From assembly GCA_963682175.1 (NCBI GenBank), contig OY821789.1, positions 5,208,001 to 5,272,000 of the forward strand: a stretch of DNA of 64,000 bases. Reading direction: 5' to 3'. Source of the DNA: Triglochin maritima. Lineage: Eukaryota > Streptophyta > Magnoliopsida > Alismatales > Juncaginaceae. Positions 1-11,650 of the stretch are shown one piece after another (position 1 is the stretch's first letter; each line of letters starts with the position of its first letter). A program made the translations under genes and the position numbers. The notes beneath the pieces were generated by a model. It did not search any database and had not been told where the DNA came from. It saw only the letters and a program-made list of their open reading frames with translations.

Positions 1-374
1 ATAAAATCTGAATCCAACTTTTTTTCTGTCATAGTTTATGATGAGTTAATTTCTTTGCAACTAGATTCCCACGAACAAACACATCCCCTTACTTTATCGT
101 TTTTTTCATCACCAAAATTTCTCACATCCACTTCCACTTGGGACAGGTGAGTTGCAGTTCCAAACTGGGGGTGGTCCAACACTAATTTCACCAAGACGTA
201 ATTAACTACGTCGCTGAGGTTCGGAGGGGAATGTTTCACTCCCCTCAACCAACTCCGCTACGCCCTCAGGGGACAACAATACTTTATTGTTGTGACACAT
301 TGCACATTTGTACTCCATATACAAATGAAAGAAGTCTTAACATTTCTAAGCAAAAGTCTTTCACAAAAACATAC

Positions 375-1548
375 CAATTTTGGAATAACACCGGCTTCTA
401 CCAGAGTGTTGTGATTACAATGACTCAAAGATAAATTTGCAAGAACCCCTCCAGCTGCCTCGACTTTTATTTCTTCATCGTCAAGTAACTTAATGAGTCT
501 AGGCAACAGACCACACTTTGTGATTTTTTCTCTAAGCTCCTCATCAATAGAAAGATTCCATAAGGTACACAAACTCTGCTATTTTACACTTACCTTAAAT
601 TTCCTATAAGACAAACCAATCACAAGCAAAACATAATAATTAAGAAGTACGACGTAAGTATTACCCCTTAAAAACTACAATATAGACAATAAAAGTCGGC
701 AAGGATATTTTTGGTTCATCGTAATCAAAGGTATAATGTAATTTGACTTGCAATTTTAAGTACATTTTTCATTGTTTGGTTGAGAAAATTGAATATTGCA
801 ATCACTCTATAATCAAATTACAAATATAATTCAATTACACCATTTTCAAAGTTATTGAATTACCTCATTGGAGGTTCTAATCCAATAATATTACAATGTA
901 ATAAACTCATTTCATATTATTCAAAGCATGTCACATCGTCGAAACTTGACCACGATCACACTGGAAGTGTGTCGAGGCTCCGACAGCCTCATTGAGCAAT
1001 TGGGCATTTGTCGGGGCTATTGAAATAAATTTCATTTTTTGATTACAATGAGATTCACGTGGTAAATTCCAATGTTACCAAACAATGCAATTCGATTTTT
1101 TTAAAAAATACAACTCACGGAAATCTAATCTAATAAAATACGAAAACGAATTCCACGAAATCCATTTAAGGTGAACAGAACATGTACTAGGAGTCAACAA
1201 ATCAATACAGTTCCTTTAACGACCAAAACACCACCGTTTGAATTCGTTTTGCACATCAAAGCAACATTCAACTGATCACTGGTGTCAACACACGTCGCAA
1301 ACCTGAGAGGGAACGGAGCTCTGAAGGTTCCCTCCGTCACCTTCCCCGGAGGCGTCGGCGCGAGTAGCCAACGCGATGCTCCAGCGACGGCGAGGTAGGG
1401 CGAGAAGAGGAGAAAGGACATGTGGCGTGGTTATGTTGCGGAGGAGCGGTTTGGGGTTGAGATTTGGACGACGGTGGTGGCGTTGGCGGAGGAGTAGAGG
1501 TAGATTAGGGCTTCGGATGGGAGAAGAAGCAGTAGCCGTGTAGGCCAT
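375..1548 (-). pseudogene. Armadillo-repeat (plastid-type) protein gene, exons missing and 3' end outside window
   Basis: Two exons are supported. Exon 1 (1548 to 1303) starts at ATG and encodes 82 residues, basic, Ser/Pro/Arg-rich and poor in acidic residues until the end, as expected of a chloroplast transit peptide; it ends at a CAG|GTTTGC donor. A second exon (575 to 375) encodes 67 residues with the ARM signatures CTLWNLSIDEELREK, AAGGVLANLSLS and EAGVIPKL, ending at a GTATGT donor. Plant homologues (ARM-repeat superfamily proteins of the AT1G23180 type, from memory) have well over 100 further residues, the first ARM repeats, between these two parts. I read the minus strand from 1302 to 576 and found no such coding sequence. 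The gene therefore looks internally deleted, with a possible small MITE (about 770-1087, CATTGTTTGGT inverted ends) in the gap. The continuation after IPKL would lie off the left edge. Family is clear; functionality is doubtful. Confidence 0.6.
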
Positions 1549-2475
1549 TCTAGAGAGCAGAGGAAGGGGAAAATGGGAACTGAGTTTCTCCTTTCGAGAG
1601 TTGAGAGGATAATGGGATGTTTTGCATAAACTTCCCCCAATATTTTTTTGTAAATATGTAAGGTTGTAAATGAGTCGAATCGAATCAATTTCTAATTTTA
1701 AGTTTTCTTATGCTTGTTCAACACAATTTACGTAATATTGGCTCGTAAAATTTTATGATTGAAAGGGAACTAGACTAGAAGTGGCTGAGCCCGATAGAGT
1801 ATATTTACCTTTCGTGATTATTTTTCTGCTTTCGAATGTTTACATTTGAACCAAGACTTATTCTCAACCCATATAGGGTCCGAATTGTGAGTTTGTTGAG
1901 GATTTTGATGCGCAACCACAAAATACAATGTTCGAGTTTGCAATGTGGTTAGTTTCTCGTTGACGATCTACATTTCCATTTGTTTAGAGTCTACATATTG
2001 ATTTATTGTATGATGCAAATTTGAGAGAGGAAAGACAGCTTGTTCATCACTTGAGTCCTCAAATAGCGGATTACAGATAATCAAAAGGTGATTTGTGGTG
2101 CTTTGCAAGAGCATTTTAAAGGTTGGTTTGGCTTGTTCGTTCTTCAATTGTTGGACGCCCATAGGGGTAGAATTCGGAGAGCTAATCCCCAACAACACTA
2201 ACACATCAAGCGTAAACCATGAATGCGAGAAAGACACGAGAAGAGACAAAACCAGGAGCTTCTGATGATCTATTAGAATCACCAACCAAAACAAACAAAG
2301 CAAACACCAAAAGGCTACAATATGGGACCATCACATGAGGGATAAAGGCCTCATCATCTATTATTTGCAACTTCTTGCATATAATAAGCCTGTTGTTGGT
2401 AACCTATAGAATACAGAGTATACAAATGCTACACTGCACAATCGCGCAACGGCAACACCGGTCTCGACCACGTTC
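1549..2475. other. Intergenic DNA and probable SPX3 3' UTR
   Basis: No coding region is recognised. The right part should hold the 3' untranslated region of the SPX3 gene and the left part the upstream region of the armadillo gene. Short open frames here show no recognisable domain. Confidence 0.5.
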
Positions 2476-4416
2476 TCATTGAATGGGAATCAGAGACGGA
2501 GTTTGAAGAGACTGCAGGAGGTCTACGTCGGGCAGAATCAGTGGAGGGAGGGAAAAGTGGCTGTAAGTAGAGCTTCCTCGTCTCAATTCGTGCATCGTCA
2601 TAAGGGCTGTAACTGTGCTCCTGAAAATGCTCTGCTCTTCTGTGACTGTTGTGCCGTTTGTGACTTGGACTCCTCGGGTTGCGTCTTCCTTGGTTTCAGG
2701 GAATACAAGGTCCATCGTGCTCTCACATTCCTTCACTAGCTTAGAGATAAGCTCCGTTGTGAAGAAGGGCTGCTGCAGCACCTTTTCAATGAAGGGTAGT
2801 CGTAGCAAGTGACCCGTTCGTTTATCATACTTCTTCAAGATCTTAGCAAGCCCTGCCATTAATTAAACCACATCAGAATCCTTGCCTTTTCTTGAAAGTG
2901 AGACTAGCAACTCTATTTTATATCTAACTCACATTCCTTACGGTTGTTTCTAACCAACAAGATGATATAGCTATGCTAATCATGGTTTTTGTGTTGGTCC
3001 AGCTGCATAACTTGGTTAGGTAAGTCATTATTGTGCTCATGTGTTTTGTCTTTGCACGATCTCAGGTTTCTCCCACATCAGGGTAAGCATGTAAGCGAAT
3101 TTCGGAGAATTTGTAATTTTTTGTTTCTTTAAAGTATTGTTTTGGACTGACCTAAATGCACCATTCTGAAATGCAATAGCACTTTGAAGCTGTTTTGAAT
3201 TTTAACTGTGATCCCCAGAAACTCGAATCACGATGGACCCTCGATGTATGACATAGCACTATAGCAGCCTAGCAGGTTCGGCTTAGTCCCTGTGACTACT
3301 TAATTCAATCTGATGTTGGTAAAACAAAAGGCCAACCAATTCCTTACATAATTTAACTATTTAATAGCAATAACAACAAAGAAACCCACAGAATTGGACA
3401 GATCATCTATGCTTTTCTAACTTGTACAGAACAGGAAAACTCAAACCAGCACCTTAATCGAAAAGCTTCTGGGCTTCGACAAAATCGCAACAAGAACACA
3501 ATTGAGATCAATTAATAAAGCTCACGCCATAGATATACCTTCCGAATTCATCTCAGTTGGCAATAATCATTATCGATTCTCACCAGAAGACAGACAATAA
3601 AACAAGAAAAAACACAAGAGACTTATCATGTAAACAAGGACCTGTATAATTCATGTTGCTGTAATTAACGAGCAACACCATCTCCCCATGCAAGTTCACA
3701 ATGTCTCTCTTAATCCTCCCCATCTCCGCCACGAACTCTGCCTCCGACGGCCGGCTCCCAGTGGGCCCCACCGTATCTATTAGATCCTGAATCCTCTCTT
3801 GCAACTCCTGCATCACAAAAAGAAAAACAATCAGACCCCAAAATCCCAATTTCAGAAGGGGAAAAAACTTAACCAAATTACTCGGAAGAAAGGGAAAAAT
3901 AAGAATCTCAATTAATCATCCGAACATCTCCTAAAATCTTAGAACATTCGCGCAACACTTATTTTCTCTAATCCTGACGAGATTTCTAACACTTCCGACA
4001 ACCAAAACGACAACACCCAAAACAGAAGACAAAATTCGGACAAAAGCCCAACATTCCCGACAACCCAAAAACCAACCACCCAAAAGCAAATCCAAAACGA
4101 GAACAAAAACCCACACAAAATCCAAAATCCCTGACAACCCAAAACCTAAAAGACCCCCCAAAAAAAAACAATTTTTGCCCACCTTCTGGCGAATAACGAA
4201 GTCCTCCTCCATCTCAACAAAAAACCCATTAAACTTATCGACCTCCGCATGCAACAAATAGATAAACTCGGCCCCAGCCTTCGAGTCAAGGCCGGAGGAA
4301 GGGACGGCGGAGACGAGGCGGACGAGCTTCTTGAGGTCCTTGTAGGACAAGAACTTGTCGCGCCACTCCGGGAGAGTCTCCTCAATCTGGCGCTTGAGCC
4401 TCTTCCCGAACTTCAT
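2476..4416 (-). CDS. SPX3: SPX domain-containing protein, SPX3 type (phosphate sensor)
   Basis: Three coding exons: 4416-4183, 3807-3642 and 2852-2476, with donors GTGGGC and GTCCTT and acceptors TGCAG and GGCAG; phases fit and give 258 residues. SPX proteins bind inositol pyrophosphates and hold PHR1-type MYB factors inactive when phosphate is plentiful. The SPX domain is spread over all exons: N-terminal [20 protein letters not shown] and [10 protein letters not shown], then [14 protein letters not shown] in exon 1, [16 protein letters not shown] in exon 2, and [14 protein letters not shown] in exon 3, which carries the lysines of the phosphate-binding surface. The C-terminal part ([29 protein letters not shown], ending SLIPIQ) is like Arabidopsis SPX3 rather than SPX1/2. 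No EXS, MFS or RING domain follows, so it is a stand-alone SPX protein. The start is fixed by the family-specific MKFGK. Two P1BS motifs lie upstream. Confidence 0.93.
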
Positions 4417-4500
4417 GGTGGGGTGCGGACGTGGGTGGGAGGGAGGGAGAGGGAAGGTGGTGGTGGGTTTTATGGTTGGAATGGGGGGAATATGTTTTGG

Positions 4501-4508
4501 GTATATGC
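4501..4508. promoter_or_regulatory. P1BS (PHR1-binding) motif, proximal to SPX3
   Basis: GTATATGC matches the palindromic P1BS consensus GNATATNC. It lies 85 to 92 bases upstream of the SPX3 start codon. PHR1-type factors activate SPX genes through such sites in phosphate-starved plants. The match is exact; function is inferred. Confidence 0.7.
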
Positions 4509-4593
4509 TTTGGATGATATTATTGTTATTTTAACTAGTGAGGGTTTTGCCTTTTTAATAATGCAGGGTTAGCGTTAGCGAGCATTTATGTTT

Positions 4594-4601
4594 GCATATT
4601 C
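4594..4601. promoter_or_regulatory. P1BS (PHR1-binding) motif, distal to SPX3
   Basis: GCATATTC is a second exact match to GNATATNC, about 180 bases upstream of the SPX3 start codon and just outside the hAT element that begins at 4657. Confidence 0.6.
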
Positions 4602-4656
4602 TTGCTTGCTTACTCGCTTTTCTCCCTTGTGACTTGTTGTGGTTAAGGACGACAAC

Positions 4657-5282
4657 TAGGGCTGTCAATCGTGTCGTGTCGTGTGCTAATCGTGTCGTGT
4701 CAACTCCTATATATAAGCTCTAGGTGTTGCGCCGTATCCGACCCATTTAATAATCGTGTTGCTAAATTTCTGCCGTATCCAACCCATTTATAATCGTGTT
4801 GCCATATCCAACCCGTTTATACCCAATTATTAAACGGGTTACTTCGTGTACACGTTTAACACCGCTACCGTTTACACCATTTAACACACAATTAACACAC
4901 GATTATCCACTCGTTCAGAGTTCAAACCTCAAAGTTTCAAATCACTCATATATATAATTGGTAAAATTATAAATATGACATTCAGTTCTTAGAATTTGTT
5001 TATTATAATTTATAAACTTATATATTACTTATAGATTTGTCAGTATTAATCGTGTATTAATCGTGTCGTATTCATAATCGTGTGCCTAATTACCCAATTA
5101 CTTATCGTGTCTTAATCGTGTTAATCGTTTTTGCAGCAGAAATCCATATCCAACCCATTTAATAATCGTGTTGCCGTATCCAACCCATTTATTAATCGTG
5201 TTCAAATTCTCAATCCATATCCGCTAACTTCGTGTCGTTTTCGTGTCGTGTTATCGTGTTTCGTGTAAAATTGACAGCCCTA
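4657..5282. mobile_element. hAT-type MITE, 626 bp, with perfect 8-bp target duplication
   Basis: Ends are TAGGGCTGTCAAT at 4657-4669 and the exact inverse ATTGACAGCCCTA at 5270-5282. The flanking 8 bp, ACGACAAC, occur at 4649-4656 and again at 5283-5290, so the duplication is perfect. TAGGG-type ends plus an 8-bp duplication define the hAT superfamily. The interior has many short TCGTGT and AACCCATTTA repeats, typical of subterminal transposase-binding arrays, and no coding capacity. It sits upstream of SPX3. Confidence 0.9.
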
Positions 5283-5290
5283 ACGACAAC

Positions 5291-6823
5291 AACAACATGC
5301 CAACGACTTTTTATTTTTTTAATTGGGGATTTTGCGGTTTGTGCCTTGTGTTTTTGTTATACTTGTTTCTGATGAAATATGTTTTCATTATGCTTTTTAA
5401 GGTACTTTGGTTTGGATTGTTAGTTAATGTGCTTTGTGTTGTGTGCAACGGAGTTTGTGTTTGTCATTGACTTGCTTATTGTTGCTTGCGATCAAACTAG
5501 AGAGTGTAGATTCTAACAGTCCAATTTAGAAAACTACGACGTCAATAAAAGCATGAATACGAAATTCATATGTTATGTATTATTAATAGATCATACGTAT
5601 ATTGTATGCTGGGCGGAGATGGTTCATTGGTTTGGCGTGGGGTTGAGTGAGACGGTAGAGGATGGATGATTCCAAAGGATCTTCTTCTCCACGCATATCT
5701 ATGGTTGCATGTGGGGTTATACTATACCAATTTCTGGGAGTCTGATCACAATCTATTGGCCCGTGTGCTAAAGTGGTTTGGAATATATATTTCTTCTTCT
5801 TTTGGACATCTTTATCTTTACCCTGTATAATCTTTCATTTGAAGCTACGTCTTCGATTTTTTTTTTTCATATTTAAGGTCCATTAATGGAATCATGGTGT
5901 AAACAGCTGGGGTGTCAACGACATTAGTTCCCAAAAAAAATTCTTTGTGACAAATATAGAATTTTTGAAATCTACAGGGGGAGTGAGTGGGTGAGTGAGT
6001 GATCAAGCTTTTATTACTTGACCGATTTGTAGACTCCATATCACAGACACAATGGCGTTTGGTATTAGACACAACCGCGAGGGCTTCAAAGGGGTCTCAA
6101 TGTCTGTAGTTTATATCTTATCTATTATTGTCTTATAGAGGTATTCAATTTTTATTTTGAGTTGCGGAAGTCTAGGTCTAGGCTAGTTTAGCAGGAGCTC
6201 GGAATCAACTGTATTTTTAAAGTTGGATATATTGATATCGGTGATTTTTTTTTCTCTCATAGATGTTCCCAACTTTTTCTATTTTTTATCATTGGACATG
6301 CTAACAACGTTGTATGTTGGTCGCTTAATAAGACAACACTTTGTCATGTTATTTGCATTTGAAGGTGGCTTACAACCATGACAATGTGAACAAATTGCGA
6401 ATATATATACCAACCAAACAAGCAAATCATAAAAGAGGGATTTTCTAACAGAAAAAAAAACCCAAATCACCAATTTAAGATCAACACAGAATCATGTGAA
6501 GTAGCTTTATGAGGTCAAGAATAAACAAAGAGTGCTGCTAATGGTTTCTGGAGGGCATGCTTGTGAGGAGAATATTTGTTCAGAAATGCTATAGGAAATG
6601 GTCAATGTGTGGTTCATTACAGCAAATCGGATATTCCTAGGTTTATTAGCAGGATATTCGCCGGGGCATATGCGCAAAATTAGACCATTTAACATTTCGA
6701 GTCTCATAAAATTTCATAAGAAACCCTGAGTTATTTGCACAATTGGGAATTTATATGCACACCATTCAATGTTTCAATTCACACGTTCGCTCATTGCATG
6801 CTTCACAGAGATGAAAAAAATAA
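5291..6823. other. Intergenic, no gene seen
   Basis: AT-rich sequence with scattered short open frames; none shows a recognisable domain, splice structure or repeat organisation. Confidence 0.5.
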
Positions 6824-7972
6824 TTTTGAGGATTTTTTTTTCAAAATAATAATGAAAAAATAAGAAATTGGTAAAATATATGAGTTGTAAAAATATTTGA
6901 CAAAATATAAAAACTGAAAACGGAAATGGAGCCATTTACAAAAGTAAAAATTGTACCTTAATTACCGTTTTCTAGTTATTATCTTTATTATTATTTTAAA
7001 CTATGTATTTCAATAGTAAAAAGTCCAAACTTAATTTTAACAAGATAGGATAATTTTTTTAGTATTTTGATAACATATTCACTTTTTTGCCATTAATTTG
7101 AGTACCATAGTGTAAGGGTTTTGTTGAGTTTTGAAATTGATTTTTTTTTAAATTACAAATTAGGTGTTCCAACTTCCAACAAAACGATATGAAAATTGGT
7201 ACTTGAAAGAAAGATAAAATGTGAGAATTTCGATTTTGCGATCAAAGTATCCAAAAACCCATCCTTTTGTGTTAAATTAATTATTTTTCTTAAAAAAAGA
7301 TGTCTATGTCTTAACCTCAGAAATAAGATTGCAAAGTAAAATCATTCAAACTCAAAACACACAAGTAATGAAAAAAAGAAAATTTCCAACCCAAAAATAG
7401 CATATTCTACTTTCCCAAACAATATATTTCCTATGTCTTTTTTTAATATTCAAGCCCATCTTATAATAATTTTAATTATTTTAAATATTTCAATTTACGC
7501 CGATGATACATTTGATTTTTAATTTTTACGCAAGAGATGAGTTTTTTATGAATATTTTGATTACAAAATCGAATTCCTCGGTTTTTTATGAAATGTTATA
7601 GTTTTATTGAAACACCTAATTTGTAACTAAAACAAAATCAAATTCAAAAATAAGCAAAAACATTACAATAATACAAATGTTAATACTTGAACTGATGACA
7701 AAAAAGAGAGTCGTGTGAATATATTATCAAAATATCTCAAAAGTTATCCTATCATGTTAAAATAGAGTTTGATTTTTTTAATTAAATTTCATGACTTTGT
7801 AAAAAATAAAGATGATAAGTAGAAAACGTTAATTAGGTTACTTTTTTCTAAGTTTGAAAACGGTACCTCCAATACTGTCTTTATTTCTCAGATTTTACAA
7901 AAAAAATCAGGACTTTTATATTTTGCCAATTTCTTATTTTTTCTTTATTATTTTGACAAAAAAAATCTAATT
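6824..7972. mobile_element. AT-rich element with very long terminal inverted repeats
   Basis: The segments 6824-7290 and 7505-7972 are inverted copies of each other. Shared landmarks include AAAAAATAAGAAATTGG (6846 region against the inverse near 7935), ACCGTTTTC, ATGATAGGATAA-like and TTACAAATTAGGTGTT (7154 region against the inverse near 7620). The arms are roughly 465 bp each, diverged by many substitutions and small indels, around a short unpaired centre. There is no coding capacity. Long inverted arms fit a fold-back or Mutator-like non-autonomous element; I could not settle a target duplication. Confidence 0.65.
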
Positions 7973-8037
7973 AAAATATTCGATCAACATGGATTTTCCA
8001 GTTTTATGTTTTAATATCAAATGCCGGTAGACATGCT

Positions 8038-8608
8038 TAGGGGTGAAACTTTGTGTCCAAAATCCGTCAATCCGACCGACTCCGTATTCGAAATCAAAAA
8101 AATTATCCGAGAAAAAAAAACCGTAACCGAATATGTATTCGGATATAAACATCCGTAAAAAAACGAAGCGAATATGGATATTGGTACATCCGATTCGAAT
8201 AATATCTGGTTCGTATTTTATATGCACATATAAATAAAATAAATAAAATATATAAAATATATAAAATATATATGAATTAAATTATGTTATTTATATTATA
8301 TTTAATATTTTTTCATGTAGGCAAAAAATAAAGACTGAAATATATTTTTGTTTAGATCAATCAAAAAACGTTTTTAAGTCTATTCGGATTTTTTAACGAA
8401 TTCGGATATCCTAATTCGGAATGAATTCTAAACTTAATTCGGATGCGAATTTATTCGAATTCGGATCCGAATTCGACGGATACGAATTCGGATCCCTTTC
8501 TCATACATTCGATCGGATTCGAATTCGGATTCGGATTTGAGAAATTAAAACGGATACGAATTCGGATACTGGCACATCCGCTTCGTATCCGCTCCGTTTT
8601 CACCCCTA
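8038..8608. mobile_element. hAT-type MITE, 571 bp
   Basis: The left end is TAGGGGTGAAA (8038-8048) and the right end TTTCACCCCTA (8598-8608). The flanks GACATGCT (8030-8037) and AACATGCT (8609-8616) match at 7 of 8 positions. The interior is full of GAATTCGGAT-type repeats and has no coding region. Confidence 0.85.
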
Positions 8609-8616
8609 AACATGCT

Positions 8617-9165
8617 TCAGTATTGTCACTCCAACGAACAATTGGTCGCTTCTAGTATTTAATATTGACATTGACCATTTCAATTTCCCTACCTTCCAAC
8701 TTTGTTCCAATAGATTTGTCATCTAAAATAAAGTGTCTGGGATTTTAAATGTTATAATGATTGTTGTGTGATGAAACCAAATTTTGAAATAAAATATCTT
8801 TGGATTATTCATATAACTTACACGAATGAACATAGTTAGGAAAACCAGAAACCCACCAGTTAAATTTCTTGTTAAAGGTCTACAAGTTCCTGGAAATGTA
8901 CAAACCGAAATACATCTTGAAGATGAAATCGAATAATATCATATATTTTTCTTGGTGACACTTTTAGAAATCGCTTGCGATGAGGGGACAAAATGAAAAT
9001 TAAAGTGAGAAAACGAGGATCCGAAGAACAAGTCTGCACGTTACCTCGCTTCCAAGTTTCAAGTCACTAGAAGAAATAATATATATATAAATATAAACAG
9101 AGATCATATATAGTAATTCGAAAATGTTTATGAATAATACACCTTAACTGTTCACGTAATTATAA
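8617..9165. other. Intergenic, nothing recognised
   Basis: AT-rich sequence between the hAT MITE and element E1, without convincing coding or repeat structure. Confidence 0.5.
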
Positions 9166-9604
9166 ACGCACCGCGTCACGGACGTGCTCTACGTGGACAT
9201 CCATGTCAGCCCTTACGTGGCCAAAGCATGAATGTTTTTTTGTTTTTCTTCCTGATGTCCACTCAAATCACATTAAATGCGTTTCAACTCAGCACGTTCT
9301 CTCTCTCCACCCAAATACAAATATGATTGACACTCTTTCTTTCTTCTTCATTCTTTCTCTCCAGAATAAATCACAATTTCTAGCAAGATATTATGTCGAA
9401 GAAGCGTCTGATGCCGACTCCCAGGATTCTTCACAACGTAAGCAGCGTTAATGAGACGGAGCGAAGACTTCCCGATGTTCTTGTCAACGTTAGCATCGTG
9501 AATGTGACGATCCGGTGGTGAAGATTTCGCACCACAACATCTTTGCTGCATTGTTGGAGTGCCCATGACAGAAAAAGAAGGAAGAAGAAAGAATGAGTGT
9601 CATC

Positions 9605-9867
9605 GACCGTCCCATTCACGCTGCTTACGTTGTGAAGAACCCTGAGAGTTGGCATCAGACGCTTCTTCGAAATAATATCTTGCTCGAAATGGTGATTTAT
9701 TCCGGAGAGAGGTACAACGCTCCGTGGTGAAGACTTACGTCTATTCGGTTTATGTCGTACATCTCTCCGTAATAAATCACCATTTCGAGTAAGATATTAC
9801 GTCGAAGAAGCGTCTGATGTCGACTCCCAAGGTTCTTCACAACGCAAGCAGCGTGAATGAGACGATC
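9605..9867. repeat. Near-perfect inverted duplication able to form a ~106-bp hairpin
   Basis: The segment 9605-9710 read in reverse complement matches 9762-9867 with about ten mismatches, separated by about 51 bases. A third copy in the same orientation as the second lies at about 9356-9460. The block includes GAAGAAGCGTCTGATG and TTCTTCACAACG. Confidence 0.85.
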
Positions 9868-9983
9868 ATGTCCCCCGCAAAGCGAGCGGACAGAGGGAGC
9901 GCGCTTTGCGGACGTTTTTTTGTTTTGACATCATATTATTGCATTCCATATATTGATTCGTTTATTCCGACAATAATGAAGTC

Positions 9984-10650
9984 ATATATTATTCCGGACT
10001 GCAAATACACTTATTCCGGACTGCAAATACACTTATTCCGATTCCGGACAGCAAATACACTTATTCCGGACAGCAAATCCACTTATTCCGGACAAACTTT
10101 ATGTTCTGTTTCTGGACACACTTTATTCTTAAACCGGACAACAAATACACTTATTCCGGACAACAAATACACTTATTCCGGACAAATTTTCTGTTCCGTT
10201 TCTGGACACACTTTCTTCTTATTCTGGACAACTACACTTATTCCGGACTGCAAATACACTTATTCCGGACAGCAAATACACTTATTCCGGACAGCAAATC
10301 CACTTATTCCGGACAAACTTTATGTTCTGTTTCTGGACACACTTTATTCTTAAACCGGACAACAAATACACTTATTCCGGACAACAAATACACTTATTCC
10401 GGACAAATTTTCTGTTCCGTTTCTGGACACACTTTCTTCTTATTCTGGACAACTACACTTATTCCGGACTGCAAATACACTTATTCCGGACAGCAAATAC
10501 ACTTATTCCGGACAACAAATCAACTTATTCCGGACAAACTTTATGTTTCGTTTCTGGACACACTTTATTCTTAAACCGGACAACAAATACACTTAGTCTG
10601 GACAACAAATACACTTATTCCGGACATCAATATACACTTATTCCGGACAT
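9984..10650. repeat. 22-bp minisatellite in 221-bp higher-order repeats
   Basis: The basic unit is CACTTATTCCGGACAGCAAATA with small variants. Groups of units, together with a TTCTGTTTCTGGACACACTT-type spacer, repeat with a period of 221 bp: identical stretches begin at 10101 and 10322, and a shorter one follows. The long open frames across it merely reflect the repeat and are not a gene. Confidence 0.9.
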
Positions 10651-10985
10651 ACACATAACGTAAACAGGACAAACACATAATGTAAACTGCACACACACAT
10701 AAAGTAAGCTAGACAAATTAAGTTGATCCAACGTAAAACTTAAAAACAATATTTTATTATGATAAGTGTGGGCTCTGCACGAATAATGAGACTGCACGAT
10801 GTCCTAGGGTCTGCACACTGTCTTATCTGTGTATTGGGAAATGAATCGTTCAACTTAAAGAACCGGCATTTTTTAAAAAGACCAAAACGCGCGAAGAGAA
10901 ATTTCGCTGACTGGACGCTGACTCAAAGAAAAATATCTGAGCTGTACAGATCCACGTAAGACGCGTCCGTGACGCGCGCGTCCGT

Positions 10986-11650
10986 CTATCACGGTTCTTT
11001 GGCCTTTTAAAATCATAATAATCGTAAATACAATTCGCCTCATGGATTAGTCTAAGAACATACATTATATTGAATGAAATGAAGTCATCCATCGAGAAGG
11101 ATAATTTTTTCCCAAACAGAAACCAAAAAAACAGAAGAAAACTTCTAATAACTTTTCGTGTAGAAGGAAAATTTATCTCAAGTATAATCTTTGGAACTTG
11201 GAAGTCGTGAAACTTCAATTCGAGTTTTTGCAGCTAAATCATTTGATCTCCAAATCCAACTGTAGGTGTTCAAATTGATCTCCAAAGTCCAAACAAGTTC
11301 AACGTACGTGTCTAAGCTGATGTCCAAACATGTTCCAAAGCAAGTCAAAGAATCCCAAAGCCAGTCTGAGACCATTAAAGCCCATTCAATAAATCACAAC
11401 TTCTACTAAAGCCCAATGGGCTCAACTTCTAATCTGTATTTTGGCCCTTATGTAATTAGATTGTTTAGTCCCACATCAAATAATCCTCAAACCCTTCCAT
11501 AAATACAAGGGAGAAAGATATTCACTATTTCCTCGTGTCATTTTGATTTCAAGAAAGTCAAAAGTATTATTTTTGCTGCTTACAAAAATAATACGATTTT
11601 TGACCAAATTCGTATTTCTTATAAAAATACGATTTTGAAGGAAGAAAATA
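10986..11650. other. Intergenic, with a snRNA-type upstream element lookalike
   Basis: No gene is seen. At 11468-11478 GTCCCACATCA resembles the plant snRNA upstream sequence element (RTCCCACATCG), and ATAAATA starts at 11499, about 20 bases further. No recognisable snRNA follows. Such motifs also occur in transposon promoters. Confidence 0.35.

Larger units (their letters stand above)
9166..10985. mobile_element. Element E1: non-autonomous TIR element loaded with minisatellite
   Basis: The right end (about 10955-10985) read on the minus strand gives CGCGTCACGGACG followed by TACGTGGA; the left end (9166-9205) shows the same string on the plus strand. The element contains three copies of a ~105-bp block, two in inverted order, then a 22-bp minisatellite organised in 221-bp higher-order units, and an approximately 260-bp right shoulder (AAGTTGATCCAAC through GCTGACTGGACGCTGACTCAA). 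The same right shoulder and ends occur in E2 at 43841-45829. No transposase is seen. GC-rich complex ends suggest a Mutator-like element, but no clear 9-bp target duplication was found, so the class is uncertain. Confidence 0.65.

Noticed and set aside
9817..10663. Long open frames with a YTYSGQQIHLFR-type repeat, resembling a repetitive protein
   Set aside because: They follow from the 22-bp minisatellite, whose 221-bp higher-order unit is not a multiple of three. There is no start context, splice structure or domain.
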